This document shows positions 8,005 through 14,575 of a DNA stretch of 14,575 bases, piece by piece. The translations under genes were made by a program, and so were the position numbers. The DNA is from SLQH01 sp964612995 (GTDB lineage: Bacteria; Planctomycetota; UBA11346). Below the pieces are notes generated by a model. That model made no database searches. It saw only the letters and a program-made list of their open reading frames with translations, and was not told the DNA's origin. Each line of letters starts with the position of its first letter. Positions within the stretch are counted from its first letter, which is position 1. The stretch is from contig CAZTGE010000105.1 in NCBI GenBank assembly GCA_964612995.1, positions 1 through 14,575 of the forward strand, given 5' to 3'.

Positions 8005-8145
8005 GCCGAGCAATACCATGAGCCGCAGGCCTGCTGGACCGGAACACATGCGCCTGGGCCAGCCGGCGTCCCGGACCTGGGCCCCAATGGGCTCATGTCG
8101 CAGCGGCCACGGCGAGGATTGCCTGGATCGGCGCGCTCAGCGCCC

Positions 8146-8160
8146 AAGGATCCCGACGTG
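8146..8160 (+). promoter_or_regulatory. Ribosome binding site fixing the symporter start
   Basis: AAGGA at 8146-8150 lies 7 nt before GTG at 8158. The alternative in-frame ATG at 8095 lacks a comparable site and would add a charged, non-hydrophobic 21-residue leader before the first membrane helix, so GTG is preferred. No convincing promoter was found between 8015 and 8157. Confidence 0.6.
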
Positions 8161-9654
8161 GATCTGATCGACATCCTCCTGCTCCTGGCCTATCTGCTCG
8201 CCGTGCTCGGCATCGGCCTGTTCCACGCCCGACGCCGCGCCGCGGCGGATGACTTCTTCCTCGCCGGTCGCTCGATGGGGATGCTGCCGATCGGACTCTC
8301 GGTGATGGTCACCAGCTTCAGCGCGGTCAATTACATCAGCGTGCCGACGGAGGTCGCGGGCAACGGCCTGTACATCGTCGCCGCCTTTCCCGTCTTCGCC
8401 CTCGCCGCCTGGCCGATCAGCCGCATCTGGATGCCCTTCTTCCACGCCATGCGCCTGACCAGCGTCTACGCCTGGCTCGAGGAACGGTTCGACCTCCGCG
8501 TGCGCTGCCTCGGCAGCGCGTTGTTCATCCTCTGGCGGGTCTGTTGGATGGCCACCGCGCTCTACGCATCTGGGCGCATCCTCGCCGGAGTCGCCGACCT
8601 GCCACCGGTGCTGGTGATCTGCGGCGGCGGGCTGCTGGCCACCGTCTACACCGCCATCGGCGGCATGCGCGCGGTCATGTGGACCGACGTGGCCCAGTTC
8701 TGCGTCCTCTTCGGTGGCATCGCCTGCGCCCTGGTGCTCGCAGCCGGCAACCCGGCCGACCTGTTCGCGCGCGCACACCAGGCCGGATCGTTCGCCCCCT
8801 TCGCGCCCTTCGATCCGACCTACCTCTCCACGAGCCCGTGGGTGCGGATGACGCTATGGAGCGGCCTGCTCGGCGTGTTCGTCGCCTTCCTCGGTCGCTA
8901 CGGCGCCGACCAGGTGATCATGCAGCGTTACTTCACCGCCCGCGACCTGCGCGCAGCGCAACGCGGCCTCTGGCTCAATGCCGTGGCGGCGATGCTCGCT
9001 CTCGGCCTGCTCGCCTTGCTCGGTCTCGCGGTGGTCGCCCACGCGCGCAACGGTGGGCTCGCCGGCCCGCCGATGCGCCAGCTCGCAGGGCTGATCGCCT
9101 CCCTGCCCGTCGGAATCACCGGGCTGATCGTCGCCGGACTGCTCGCCGCCACGATGTCGAGCGTCGACTCGGGCATCAACGCCTGCACCGCTGCCTACAC
9201 CGTCGATTACCACGGCCGGCTGCGCGGCCGTCGGCCATCTCTTGGCCTCGAGCGTGGCCTGACCTGCGGCCTCGGGCTGCTCGCCACCGCGCTGGCGCTC
9301 GCGCTGATCCCTCTCATCGGTCCGCGCAACACCCTGTTCGTGGTGGTCAACAAGCTGATCAACGGTCTGGGCAGCCCCCTGTTGGCGCTGTTTCTATTGG
9401 GGATGTTCACCCGCCGCATCAATGCGCCGGGCGTGTTCATCGGCGGACTGATCGGCCTGATCGCCAGCATCGCCCTGACCATCCGCCTCACCGACCTGGG
9501 GCTGTGGAACTACGCCACCGTCAATCTCCTGGTCACCCTGCTGCCGGCCATCATCTGCAGCTGGATCGCAACACGCTGCGGCCATGTCCAACCCACCCGC
9601 TGCGCCGCCAACAGCTGGGTCGCCTGGCGACAGCAACAACGCGAAGCGGACTGA
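8158..9654 (+). CDS. Sodium:solute symporter (SSS family)
   Basis: A 498-aa inner-membrane transporter with about 13 hydrophobic helices, the usual size and topology of the SSS/SLC5 family, which couples sodium entry to uptake of a small solute. Family marks: DDFFLAGRSMG after the first helix (~31-41), TSFSAVNYISVP (~52-63), the signature TAIGGMRAVMWTDVAQ (~165-180), DQVIMQRYFTARDLRAAQRG (~251-270), and ATMSSVDSGIN (~331-341), whose serines fit the helix that lines the Na2 site. Substrate cannot be assigned: the sequence does not clearly match the proline, acetate, glucose or pantothenate subgroups. The stop lies 4 bp from the stop of the convergent response regulator. The terminal ~75 bp have a degenerate counterpart near 14192-14268. 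Confidence 0.93.
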   Translation: MDLIDILLLLAYLLAVLGIGLFHARRRAAADDFFLAGRSMGMLPIGLSVMVTSFSAVNYISVPTEVAGNGLYIVAAFPVFALAAWPISRIWMPFFHAMRLTSVYAWLEERFDLRVRCLGSALFILWRVCWMATALYASGRILAGVADLPPVLVICGGGLLATVYTAIGGMRAVMWTDVAQFCVLFGGIACALVLAAGNPADLFARAHQAGSFAPFAPFDPTYLSTSPWVRMTLWSGLLGVFVAFLGRYGADQVIMQRYFTARDLRAAQRGLWLNAVAAMLALGLLALLGLAVVAHARNGGLAGPPMRQLAGLIASLPVGITGLIVAGLLAATMSSVDSGINACTAAYTVDYHGRLRGRRPSLGLERGLTCGLGLLATALALALIPLIGPRNTLFVVVNKLINGLGSPLLALFLLGMFTRRINAPGVFIGGLIGLIASIALTIRLTDLGLWNYATVNLLVTLLPAIICSWIATRCGHVQPTRCAANSWVAWRQQQREAD

Positions 9655-9658
9655 ACCC

Positions 9659-11077
9659 TCAACCCCGCTTGCGTACCCGTTGGTTCAGGGCCTGGCGTGA
9701 CACCCCGAGCATCCGCGCCGCCTCGGCCTGCGAACCATCGCTGCGATTCAAGGCCTCGATGACCAGATCCTCCTGCACCTGACGCAGACTGGGCAGTTCG
9801 TCGAGCCGCTGCAGGTAGGCCCGAGCATCCCTGCGCGCCATCCGCCCTCCACCCCGCTGCGCCGACCGCCTGAAGGTGCCGGTGCCCGCGCCGAGCAGCT
9901 CGCGAATCGATGGAACGTCAATGACTGCGTCACGACAACGGGCCAGCGCGTCATGGCTGATCGCACGCAACTCACGGACATTGCCGGGGAACGAGTAGCT
10001 GCACAGCAAGCGCACGGCATCCTCCTCGACTCCCGGTAGCGGACAGCAGAGGCTTCTGGCCGCCTCGCCGAGGAAGTGCCGGAACAGAAGTGGGATGTCG
10101 CTGCTACGCTCGCGCAAAGGCGGAACGGTCACGCTGTGCATGCGCAGGCGGTAATAGAGGTCGCAGCGGAAAGCTGCACGTTCGCGCGCTGACCGCAGAT
10201 CGCAGTGAGTCGCGGCCACGATCCGGGCCGAGCACTCCTCACTCCGATCACAGCCCAAGGGCAGGAACTCGCCCTCCTGGAGCAGACGCAGCAGCTTGAC
10301 CTGGGATGCGGGCTCCATCTCACCGATCTCGTCGAGGAACAGGGTCCCACCCGCAGCCCGGTTCGCCATCCCGGGGCGAGCACCGACAGCGCCAGTGAAG
10401 GCGCCCCGCTTGTGCCCGAACAAGGTGTCGGCGAACAGGGCGTCGTCCAACCCACCCACATTCACCGGGACGAACGCGCCTGCACGTCCACTGCAACGAT
10501 GCACAGCCCGTGCGATCAGCTCCTTCCCCGTACCCGTCTCTCCCATGATCAAGACCGGCTCGCTCGACTGCGCCACGCTTTCGACATAACGGAAGATCTT
10601 CTCCATGCCCACATCGACCGTCAGGATGTCCGCGAAGATATCAGGGTCGCGCAGTTCGGCGGAGAGCAGAGCCCGTCGCAGCGCCTGGTTCTCCATACGC
10701 ACAGCAGCGTTGGCCAACAGTTTCCGCACGGTGAACACCAGGCGCTCGCCGGCCTCCGTCTTGACCAGGTAATCGTCGGCACCGGCACGCAGACACCGCA
10801 CGGCCGGAGCCGCGCTGTCGCTGGCGGTCAGAATGCAGACCGGCACCTCCGGATGCCTTCCTTTGATCTGCTCGAGCACCGTCTCGCCATCGAGCGTCGG
10901 CATGTGCAGATCCAACAGGACCAGGTCGAAGGGCCCGACCGCTTCCATGCCCGTGAGCTTGACCGGGTCGTCACAGACGACGACGTGGTCGAAGCCGGAC
11001 AGACGCAGGAGCGTCCGGATGCTGCTCAGCCATGAGGGATCGTCGTCGATGATCAGGATCTTGACGCTGGCGATCAC
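9659..11077 (-). CDS. NtrC-family sigma-54-dependent response regulator
   Basis: A 472-aa three-domain activator. The receiver domain (~6-120) has the acidic pair Asp11/Asp12, phospho-acceptor Asp56 in LVLLDLHMP, Thr84 and Lys106. The AAA+ domain (~150-380) has Walker A GETGTGKE (179-186), the intact sigma-54 contact loop GAFTGA (225-230), Walker B GGTLFLDEIGEM (243-254) and FPGNVREL. A Fis-type helix-turn-helix closes the protein (~436-472, AEAARMLGVSRQALNQRV). All key residues are present, so it should be phosphorylatable and able to activate sigma-54 polymerase. The start is GTG at 11077, sharing GTGA with the kinase stop, which implies translational coupling; the longer open frame back to 11281 is kinase sequence read in another frame. 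Its cognate kinase is surely the upstream gene. No sigma-54 promoter was found in the window, so its target is not identified. Confidence 0.95.
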   Translation of the reverse strand: MIASVKILIIDDDPSWLSSIRTLLRLSGFDHVVVCDDPVKLTGMEAVGPFDLVLLDLHMPTLDGETVLEQIKGRHPEVPVCILTASDSAAPAVRCLRAGADDYLVKTEAGERLVFTVRKLLANAAVRMENQALRRALLSAELRDPDIFADILTVDVGMEKIFRYVESVAQSSEPVLIMGETGTGKELIARAVHRCSGRAGAFVPVNVGGLDDALFADTLFGHKRGAFTGAVGARPGMANRAAGGTLFLDEIGEMEPASQVKLLRLLQEGEFLPLGCDRSEECSARIVAATHCDLRSARERAAFRCDLYYRLRMHSVTVPPLRERSSDIPLLFRHFLGEAARSLCCPLPGVEEDAVRLLCSYSFPGNVRELRAISHDALARCRDAVIDVPSIRELLGAGTGTFRRSAQRGGGRMARRDARAYLQRLDELPSLRQVQEDLVIEALNRSDGSQAEAARMLGVSRQALNQRVRKRG

Positions 11078-13686
11078 TGTACGACCCCCCGGGGCAGGGT
11101 CACTTTGACGGTGGTGCCTTCGTCCGTGCTCCCGAGCTCGATCGTGCCGCCGTTCTTCTCGACCAGGAACCTGGCCACAGCCAGGCCAAGGCCGGTGCCA
11201 CCATCCTCGGCGTGCGCGGTGACATAGGGCTCGAAGACCCGACCACGAACCAGCGGAGCCACGCCGGCCCCGTTGTCCCATACGCCGACCTCGACCATTC
11301 GATCGGATCGTGACACATGGATATCGATGCGTCCGTCATCGGCGTCGATGGCACGCATGGCGTTGCTCAGGAGATTGATGAACACCTGGGCCATGGCCTG
11401 GGGATCGCAGCGCACCCGTACCGCCAGGACGTCCGGTGCCAACGACACGAGGCGCCTGGCAGCGGGGATCAGAGAGAACACCCGATCGAAAACCTCGCTG
11501 AGGTCCACGTCCCTGGCCACGGGACGCCTGCCCGGCCTGGCATAACTGCGCAGCCCGGAGACCGTGTCCCGTGCCCGGACACACGCGGCGCTCAGTTGCT
11601 CGAGGCTCTCATCCAGATCGGCTCGGTCTCTCTCGCCGCCGCCCATGACGTATCCGCACCGGTTCAACCGGCGCCACAGCGCCAGGGCGTTGCGTGCGTA
11701 GACCATCGCCAACCCCAGTGGTGCCCGCACCTCGTGGGCGATACCCCCAACCAGCATCCCCAATGTCGCGAACTTGTCGATGGTCGCCAATTCGCTCTTG
11801 AGCGCATCGCGCGCCGCTTGTCTGTTTGCCCGTCGGGTAATATCCCGAACGATGGACATGATGGCCTGACGTCCGACGTACGGGACGCGGAACACAGTCA
11901 CCTCGAGCAGTCGTTCCGGCTGCGACAGGAGGGTGAACACCGCCTGCGCGGAACCCCCATGCCGCTTCACCCGATCCACGAGTCGCTCGGCCTCCGCGAC
12001 CTCGTGGGCCGCGAGGAAATCGACGCCGCGCCGTGAGTGGAGATCCTGTGGACATGGGACACCGAGCATGTCGGCCAGCGCCTGGTTGGCATAGACGATG
12101 ACGCCGCCATCACTCACCGCGATGCCGTCGCGCGTGTGCTCTACCAACGACCGGTAACGACGCTCGCTCGCCTCGAGTTGCTCAATCAGGCGTCGATTCC
12201 TGGTGACATCCCGCCCGAACGCCAGAATCGCCCGTTGGCCGCCGTAGTCGACAGCCACCCCCCAGACACTGACCACGATGCGTGTCCCGTCCATCCGGCA
12301 CACACTGACATCGAAGGGTGCAGATGATCCGCTACCTTCCGCGATCAACGCCATGGCCGCCGCGACGCGCTGCCGGTCCTGGCGTTCCACGAGCGACAGG
12401 CTGCTGCGTCCAACGAGCGACGCAGGATCCGCGCAGCCGACCATCGCTGCCAAAGCCGGGTTCGCGTAGACCACCTCGCCGCCGACGTGGACCGCGATCG
12501 CGTCGCGAGCCGCCTCCACCAGTACGCGGTAGATCCGTCGACTCTCGGTGAGATCGCTGCGCATCCGTTCCTGTTCGGAGGCGTCGCAGACATCGCGAAT
12601 GAAGCCGACGGTGGCCGGACGGCCATGATGGTCGATAGGAGCTTCTCGCAGCTGGACCCGTCTGGACCCGCCGGCAGCTGTCAACAGATCGAGAGCCAGC
12701 TCGCCCGGGTGACCGCGTTGGGCCACGCGACGCGCGCGGCCTTCGATGTCCGGCTCCTCCTCACAGACGAGAAGGTCACCCAAGCGAGTACCGAGGAGAT
12801 CCGACGGCGCTTCCACCCCCACCAGGGTGGCCATCGCCAGATTGCCATAACGCAACACCCCGTCGACCTGGACGCAGATAGCATCGGAGTTCGCCTCCGC
12901 GATATCACGGAACAGGCGAGCGGTGTCCGCCAGCTCGTCGACGCTCCGGACCGCTGTCGTCCTGTCGACGATGGACAGCACCGCCCCACGGCAGCGCCCG
13001 CTGCGATCCCGCAAAACGGCGCCGGCCCACTCCAGGATCCGTTCCTCCCGGTCCGCACACGACGCGAACCTGCCCTGGCCGCCACCTTCGGCCATGATCG
13101 TGGGCCAGATTTCCCGCGAGCCCGGCGCTTCCGGCCAGCATCTGGCCAGGGGTCGCCCCACCACCGCCCGGTGCGACGTGGTCGAGATCAGGTCCAGAAA
13201 AGCCCGATTGCAGTAACCGATGCGCCCAGCCGGATCGGCCACCGCCACGCCTCCGGGCAGGTGCTCGAGAATCGTGCGATACGGGTCGTCGAGCTCCATC
13301 AGATGCCTGCCGCCCGCAGCCGATCGCGAACAACTCTCGTCAACCGGGTCGGACCGGTATCGGTCCACGAGATCCGCCAGAGTCACCACCCCGACAAATG
13401 CACGCCGCTCGAACACTGCGAGGGCCGGGCGGGCCAGCTTGCGCATCCGGTCGATCGCCTCGTCGCAGCTGCTGTCGATCGCGATCCCCGGGACTTGATC
13501 GAGACAATCGATGACCGCTTTGCGTGGTCTGCGCAGCATGTCGCAGGCACAGAGCAGACCACGAAAAACCGAGTCCTCTTCGACCACAACACAACCATGC
13601 TCTCGTAGCAGTTCCTCAGCTCGCGCACTGGCAGAGAACGCCTCGACGTGAGGTACCGCACGCCTGAGGTGCTCACGCAGGATCAT
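11074..13686 (-). CDS. Soluble CBS-4xPAS sensor histidine kinase (HisKA)
   Basis: An 870-aa kinase with no membrane helix, so cytoplasmic. Residues ~1-110 resemble a tandem CBS pair (AEELLREHGCVVVEEDSVFRG and AFVGVVTLADLVDRY), which in other proteins binds adenosine nucleotides. Four PAS domains follow at ~133-245, 255-370, 381-500 and 508-620, each with the GIAV/YANxAL-type pattern. The HisKA box is GGIAHEVRAPLG with His651; the ATPase domain has NLLSNAMRAI (771-780), VWDNGAGV (Asp804), VFEPYVT and GGTGLGLAV (829-837). The residue four after His651 is Ala655, not the Asn/Thr that HisKA enzymes use to dephosphorylate their partner. Start ATG 13686 overlaps orf135 by 14 bp, and the stop overlaps the regulator start. 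Signal unknown: several PAS domains plus CBS suggest integrating redox or ligand cues with energy state. Confidence 0.93.
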   Translation of the reverse strand: MILREHLRRAVPHVEAFSASARAEELLREHGCVVVEEDSVFRGLLCACDMLRRPRKAVIDCLDQVPGIAIDSSCDEAIDRMRKLARPALAVFERRAFVGVVTLADLVDRYRSDPVDESCSRSAAGGRHLMELDDPYRTILEHLPGGVAVADPAGRIGYCNRAFLDLISTTSHRAVVGRPLARCWPEAPGSREIWPTIMAEGGGQGRFASCADREERILEWAGAVLRDRSGRCRGAVLSIVDRTTAVRSVDELADTARLFRDIAEANSDAICVQVDGVLRYGNLAMATLVGVEAPSDLLGTRLGDLLVCEEEPDIEGRARRVAQRGHPGELALDLLTAAGGSRRVQLREAPIDHHGRPATVGFIRDVCDASEQERMRSDLTESRRIYRVLVEAARDAIAVHVGGEVVYANPALAAMVGCADPASLVGRSSLSLVERQDRQRVAAAMALIAEGSGSSAPFDVSVCRMDGTRIVVSVWGVAVDYGGQRAILAFGRDVTRNRRLIEQLEASERRYRSLVEHTRDGIAVSDGGVIVYANQALADMLGVPCPQDLHSRRGVDFLAAHEVAEAERLVDRVKRHGGSAQAVFTLLSQPERLLEVTVFRVPYVGRQAIMSIVRDITRRANRQAARDALKSELATIDKFATLGMLVGGIAHEVRAPLGLAMVYARNALALWRRLNRCGYVMGGGERDRADLDESLEQLSAACVRARDTVSGLRSYARPGRRPVARDVDLSEVFDRVFSLIPAARRLVSLAPDVLAVRVRCDPQAMAQVFINLLSNAMRAIDADDGRIDIHVSRSDRMVEVGVWDNGAGVAPLVRGRVFEPYVTAHAEDGGTGLGLAVARFLVEKNGGTIELGSTDEGTTVKVTLPRGVVQ

Positions 13687-14080
13687 CGGCGCTCAGCCCT
13701 CTCCGCGGAGACCGGCCCGCGATCGCACCTTCGATCCCCTCGATGTGCCAGGTGACATCGAGATCGACCCGCACCAGCTCTTCGCTGTTCACGAAGGGCA
13801 GAACCTTCTGCTCGATCAGGTCCAGAAGATGATCGCAGGGCATCCGCTTGAGCAGGCGGTTGGCGACGAGGACGGCATCGACCTCTGGATGCTCCAACCT
13901 GCACACCCGGAATTCATCCGGAGCGAGGTAGTTGTAACACCGGTAGAGGCCTTCCGGGCCGTAGTGACATCGTCGGCCGACGATCAGAAGATCGCGAAAT
14001 GGTGGGAGCTTGATCGGCTCGAAGGATATGCTCGCAGTGTAGCGCATGCCCTGTGACGACTCTCCGGCGGGATCATCCAT
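13673..14080 (-). CDS. Unknown 135-aa protein leading the two-component operon
   Basis: Not recognised. The protein is soluble, without signal peptide or membrane helix. Conspicuous segments are PPFRDLLIVGRRCHYGPEGL, a Tyr-rich YRCYNYLAPDEF, EVDAVLVANRLLKRMPCDHLL, and EELVRVDLDVTWHIEGIEG near the C-terminus; a beta-alpha-beta fold is plausible. There are three cysteines (Cys39, Cys48 and Cys60 region) and several histidines, but no clear metal motif. ATG 14080 has AGAGGG about 10 nt upstream; a second ATG at 14047 (MRYTASISFEP) is possible and has no better ribosome site. The reading frame runs 14 bp into the kinase gene, so it is translated with it and probably acts in the same signalling pathway, for example as a ligand-binding or accessory protein. 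That role is inferred from gene order only. Base composition is visibly less GC-rich than in the neighbouring genes. Confidence 0.8.
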   Translation of the reverse strand: MDDPAGESSQGMRYTASISFEPIKLPPFRDLLIVGRRCHYGPEGLYRCYNYLAPDEFRVCRLEHPEVDAVLVANRLLKRMPCDHLLDLIEQKVLPFVNSEELVRVDLDVTWHIEGIEGAIAGRSPRRGLSADDPA

Positions 14081-14153
14081 GGGTTCGTATCCCTCTTTGC
14101 GTATGCTGCCACGTATGATGGGAAGACAGAACGCTACAGCATGATGTGCAAGG

Positions 14154-14182
14154 TAAATTGCGTCCTACGCCCACTTTGTCAA
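14154..14182 (-). promoter_or_regulatory. Candidate sigma-70 promoter of the orf135-kinase-regulator operon
   Basis: On the minus strand an exact TTGACA (14182-14177) is followed after 17 bp by AATTTA (14159-14154), which is a poor -10 element. Transcription would start near 14147, about 65 bases before the ATG at 14080. The -35 match is perfect but the -10 is weak, so an activator may be required. No sigma-54 GG-N10-GC arrangement was found in this leader. Confidence 0.35.
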
Positions 14183-14191
14183 GTACGGCCA

Positions 14192-14268
14192 CGGCGCGCG
14201 GCTCTGCCCAACCCACCAGCTGCGCCACAAGCTGGATCGGCTGACGAGAGCAGCAACGCGAAGCGACC
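14192..14268 (+). pseudogene. Degenerate copy of the symporter 3' end
   Basis: The stretch aligns with 9577-9652, the last ~25 codons of the symporter gene. In the matching frame the peptides read QPTRCAANSW...RQQQREA and QPTSCATSW...REQQREA. They share most residues, with one three-base deletion that keeps frame and one TGA stop in the copy. A frame-preserving gap hints at a coding origin, such as a remnant of a second symporter or of a duplication. The alternative is that both are copies of a short dispersed repeat that happened to enter the symporter's C-terminus. By-eye alignment only. Confidence 0.35.
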
Positions 14269-14362
14269 GCCGGAAACGCCAGCACAGCTGGCGAGCGACG
14301 ACAGAGGCGCGTGGGGGTACGCGCCGAAGGCGCGAGGGGGCAGCGCCCCCTCTGCAAAAAGC
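14258..14362. repeat. 105-bp direct repeat, copy 1
   Basis: Identical base for base to 14399-14503; the copies are separated by 36 bp. Within each copy there is a stable hairpin (GAGGGGG paired with CCCCCTC around the bases CAGCG), followed by TGCAAAAA. The adenine run is on the wrong strand for a plus-strand terminator. The 3' end of the symporter remnant overlaps its first ~11 bases. Open frames across the repeats have biased composition and no domain features and are not called genes. Confidence 0.95.
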
Positions 14363-14398
14363 CGGCCGACAGAGGAGCGCTTTCCGGCGATAATGGGA

Positions 14399-14503
14399 GC
14401 GAAGCGACCGCCGGAAACGCCAGCACAGCTGGCGAGCGACGACAGAGGCGCGTGGGGGTACGCGCCGAAGGCGCGAGGGGGCAGCGCCCCCTCTGCAAAA
14501 AGC
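14399..14503. repeat. 105-bp direct repeat, copy 2
   Basis: Perfect second copy of the repeat at 14258-14362, offset by 141 bases. Perfect identity implies recent duplication or gene conversion. The 36-bp spacer (14363-14398) is not repeated elsewhere in the window. Confidence 0.95.
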
Positions 14504-14519
14504 GCCCCCTCTGCAAAAA
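14484..14519. repeat. 18-bp tandem repeat, two copies
   Basis: GCGCCCCCTCTGCAAAAA occurs at 14484-14501 and again immediately at 14502-14519. The first unit is also the end of the second 105-bp copy, so the array is probably extended by slippage or unequal exchange at the repeat boundary. It ends 5 bp from the stop codon of the partial gene at the window edge. Confidence 0.9.
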
Positions 14520-14524
14520 TCACC

Positions 14525-14575
14525 TCACTCCTTGAGCGCCCCGATGATCTTCAAATGCGAGCGCATGGCGTTGCG
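14525..14575 (-). CDS. C-terminal end of a partial gene, possibly GntR-family regulator
   Basis: Reading leftwards from the window edge, the frame gives RNAMRSHLKIIGALKE and a TGA stop at 14527-14525. The AMRSHL string is like the end of the FCD ligand-binding domain of FadR/GntR-type regulators, in which an AM.xHL helix is common. Only 16 residues are visible, so the family is a weak inference. It is on the same strand as the downstream operon but separated from it by about 440 bp of repeats. Confidence 0.4.
   Translation of the reverse strand, partial: RNAMRSHLKIIGALKE

Noticed and set aside
7861..8049. N-terminal extension of the helicase frame
   Set aside because: It runs through the 88-bp element and is out of frame once the insertion is undone.
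8095..8157. Earlier ATG start for the symporter
   Set aside because: No good ribosome site, and it adds a charged leader; GTG 8158 has AAGGA at ideal spacing.
9644..9670. Possible bidirectional terminator between the convergent symporter and regulator genes
   Set aside because: Only a six-base-pair stem with a 15-base loop and no T-run.
11078..11281. N-terminal extension of the response regulator frame
   Set aside because: It lies wholly inside the kinase ATPase domain; the GTGA overlap start fits the receiver domain boundary.
14081..14200. Sigma-54 promoter for the kinase operon
   Set aside because: TTGCA occurs on the minus strand near 14150, but no GG lies ten bases before its GC.
14073..14516. 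Minus-strand open frame of 147 codons across the repeats
   Set aside because: It is made of the 105-bp repeat read twice and has no domain or plausible composition.
14258..14519. CRISPR array
   Set aside because: Only two copies, the repeat unit is 105 bp, and there are no regular unique spacers or cas genes.

Overview
The window is GC-rich, densely coding bacterial DNA. The gene content (sodium:solute symporter, sigma-54 activator with a PAS-rich histidine kinase, Tat-type lipoprotein, SSS and GntR families) and the codon usage suggest a Gram-negative proteobacterium. Family-level assignment cannot be made safely from sequence alone. A purple sulfur gammaproteobacterium (Chromatiaceae-like) is a guess, based only on the look of the intergenic repeats.

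Layout. Positions 1-189 hold no recognisable gene but carry a 52-bp near-perfect palindrome and a plausible sigma-70 promoter. Two plus-strand envelope genes follow: a Tat-type lipoprotein LysM/N-acetylmuramoyl-L-alanine amidase (190-1005) and a very large secreted glycoside-hydrolase-like protein with a DUF5060-type domain before a GH-A-like barrel (1118-5077). Next comes a 181-bp miniature element with TA ends (5117-5297). Its left-facing end supplies the stop codon of a minus-strand operon that encodes an XPB-like superfamily 2 helicase (6493-7860) and a DUF790/Bax1-like nuclease (5295-6488). Upstream of the helicase is an 88-bp miniature insertion element (7917-8004) with 20-bp terminal inverted repeats and a perfect 10-bp target duplication. 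The repair-type helicase/nuclease pair is therefore bracketed by two unrelated miniature elements.

A plus-strand sodium:solute symporter (8158-9654) runs convergently, with a 4-bp gap, into a minus-strand three-gene operon. In order of transcription this is a 135-aa protein of unknown function (14080-13673), a soluble CBS-4xPAS histidine kinase (13686-11074) and an NtrC-family sigma-54-dependent response regulator (11077-9659). These genes overlap by 14 bp and 4 bp, which implies translational coupling. The kinase lacks the usual Asn/Thr four residues after the phospho-histidine, which predicts weak or absent phosphatase activity.

The right-hand 444 bp before the operon hold a candidate promoter, a degenerate copy of the last ~75 bp of the symporter gene, a perfect 105-bp direct repeat in two copies, and an 18-bp tandem repeat. 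The window ends inside the 3' end of another minus-strand gene, possibly a GntR-family regulator.

The strongest points for follow-up are the two miniature elements and what they did to the helicase/nuclease operon, the modular giant hydrolase with an internally duplicated module, and the kinase/orf135/regulator operon, whose small leading gene has no recognised family.
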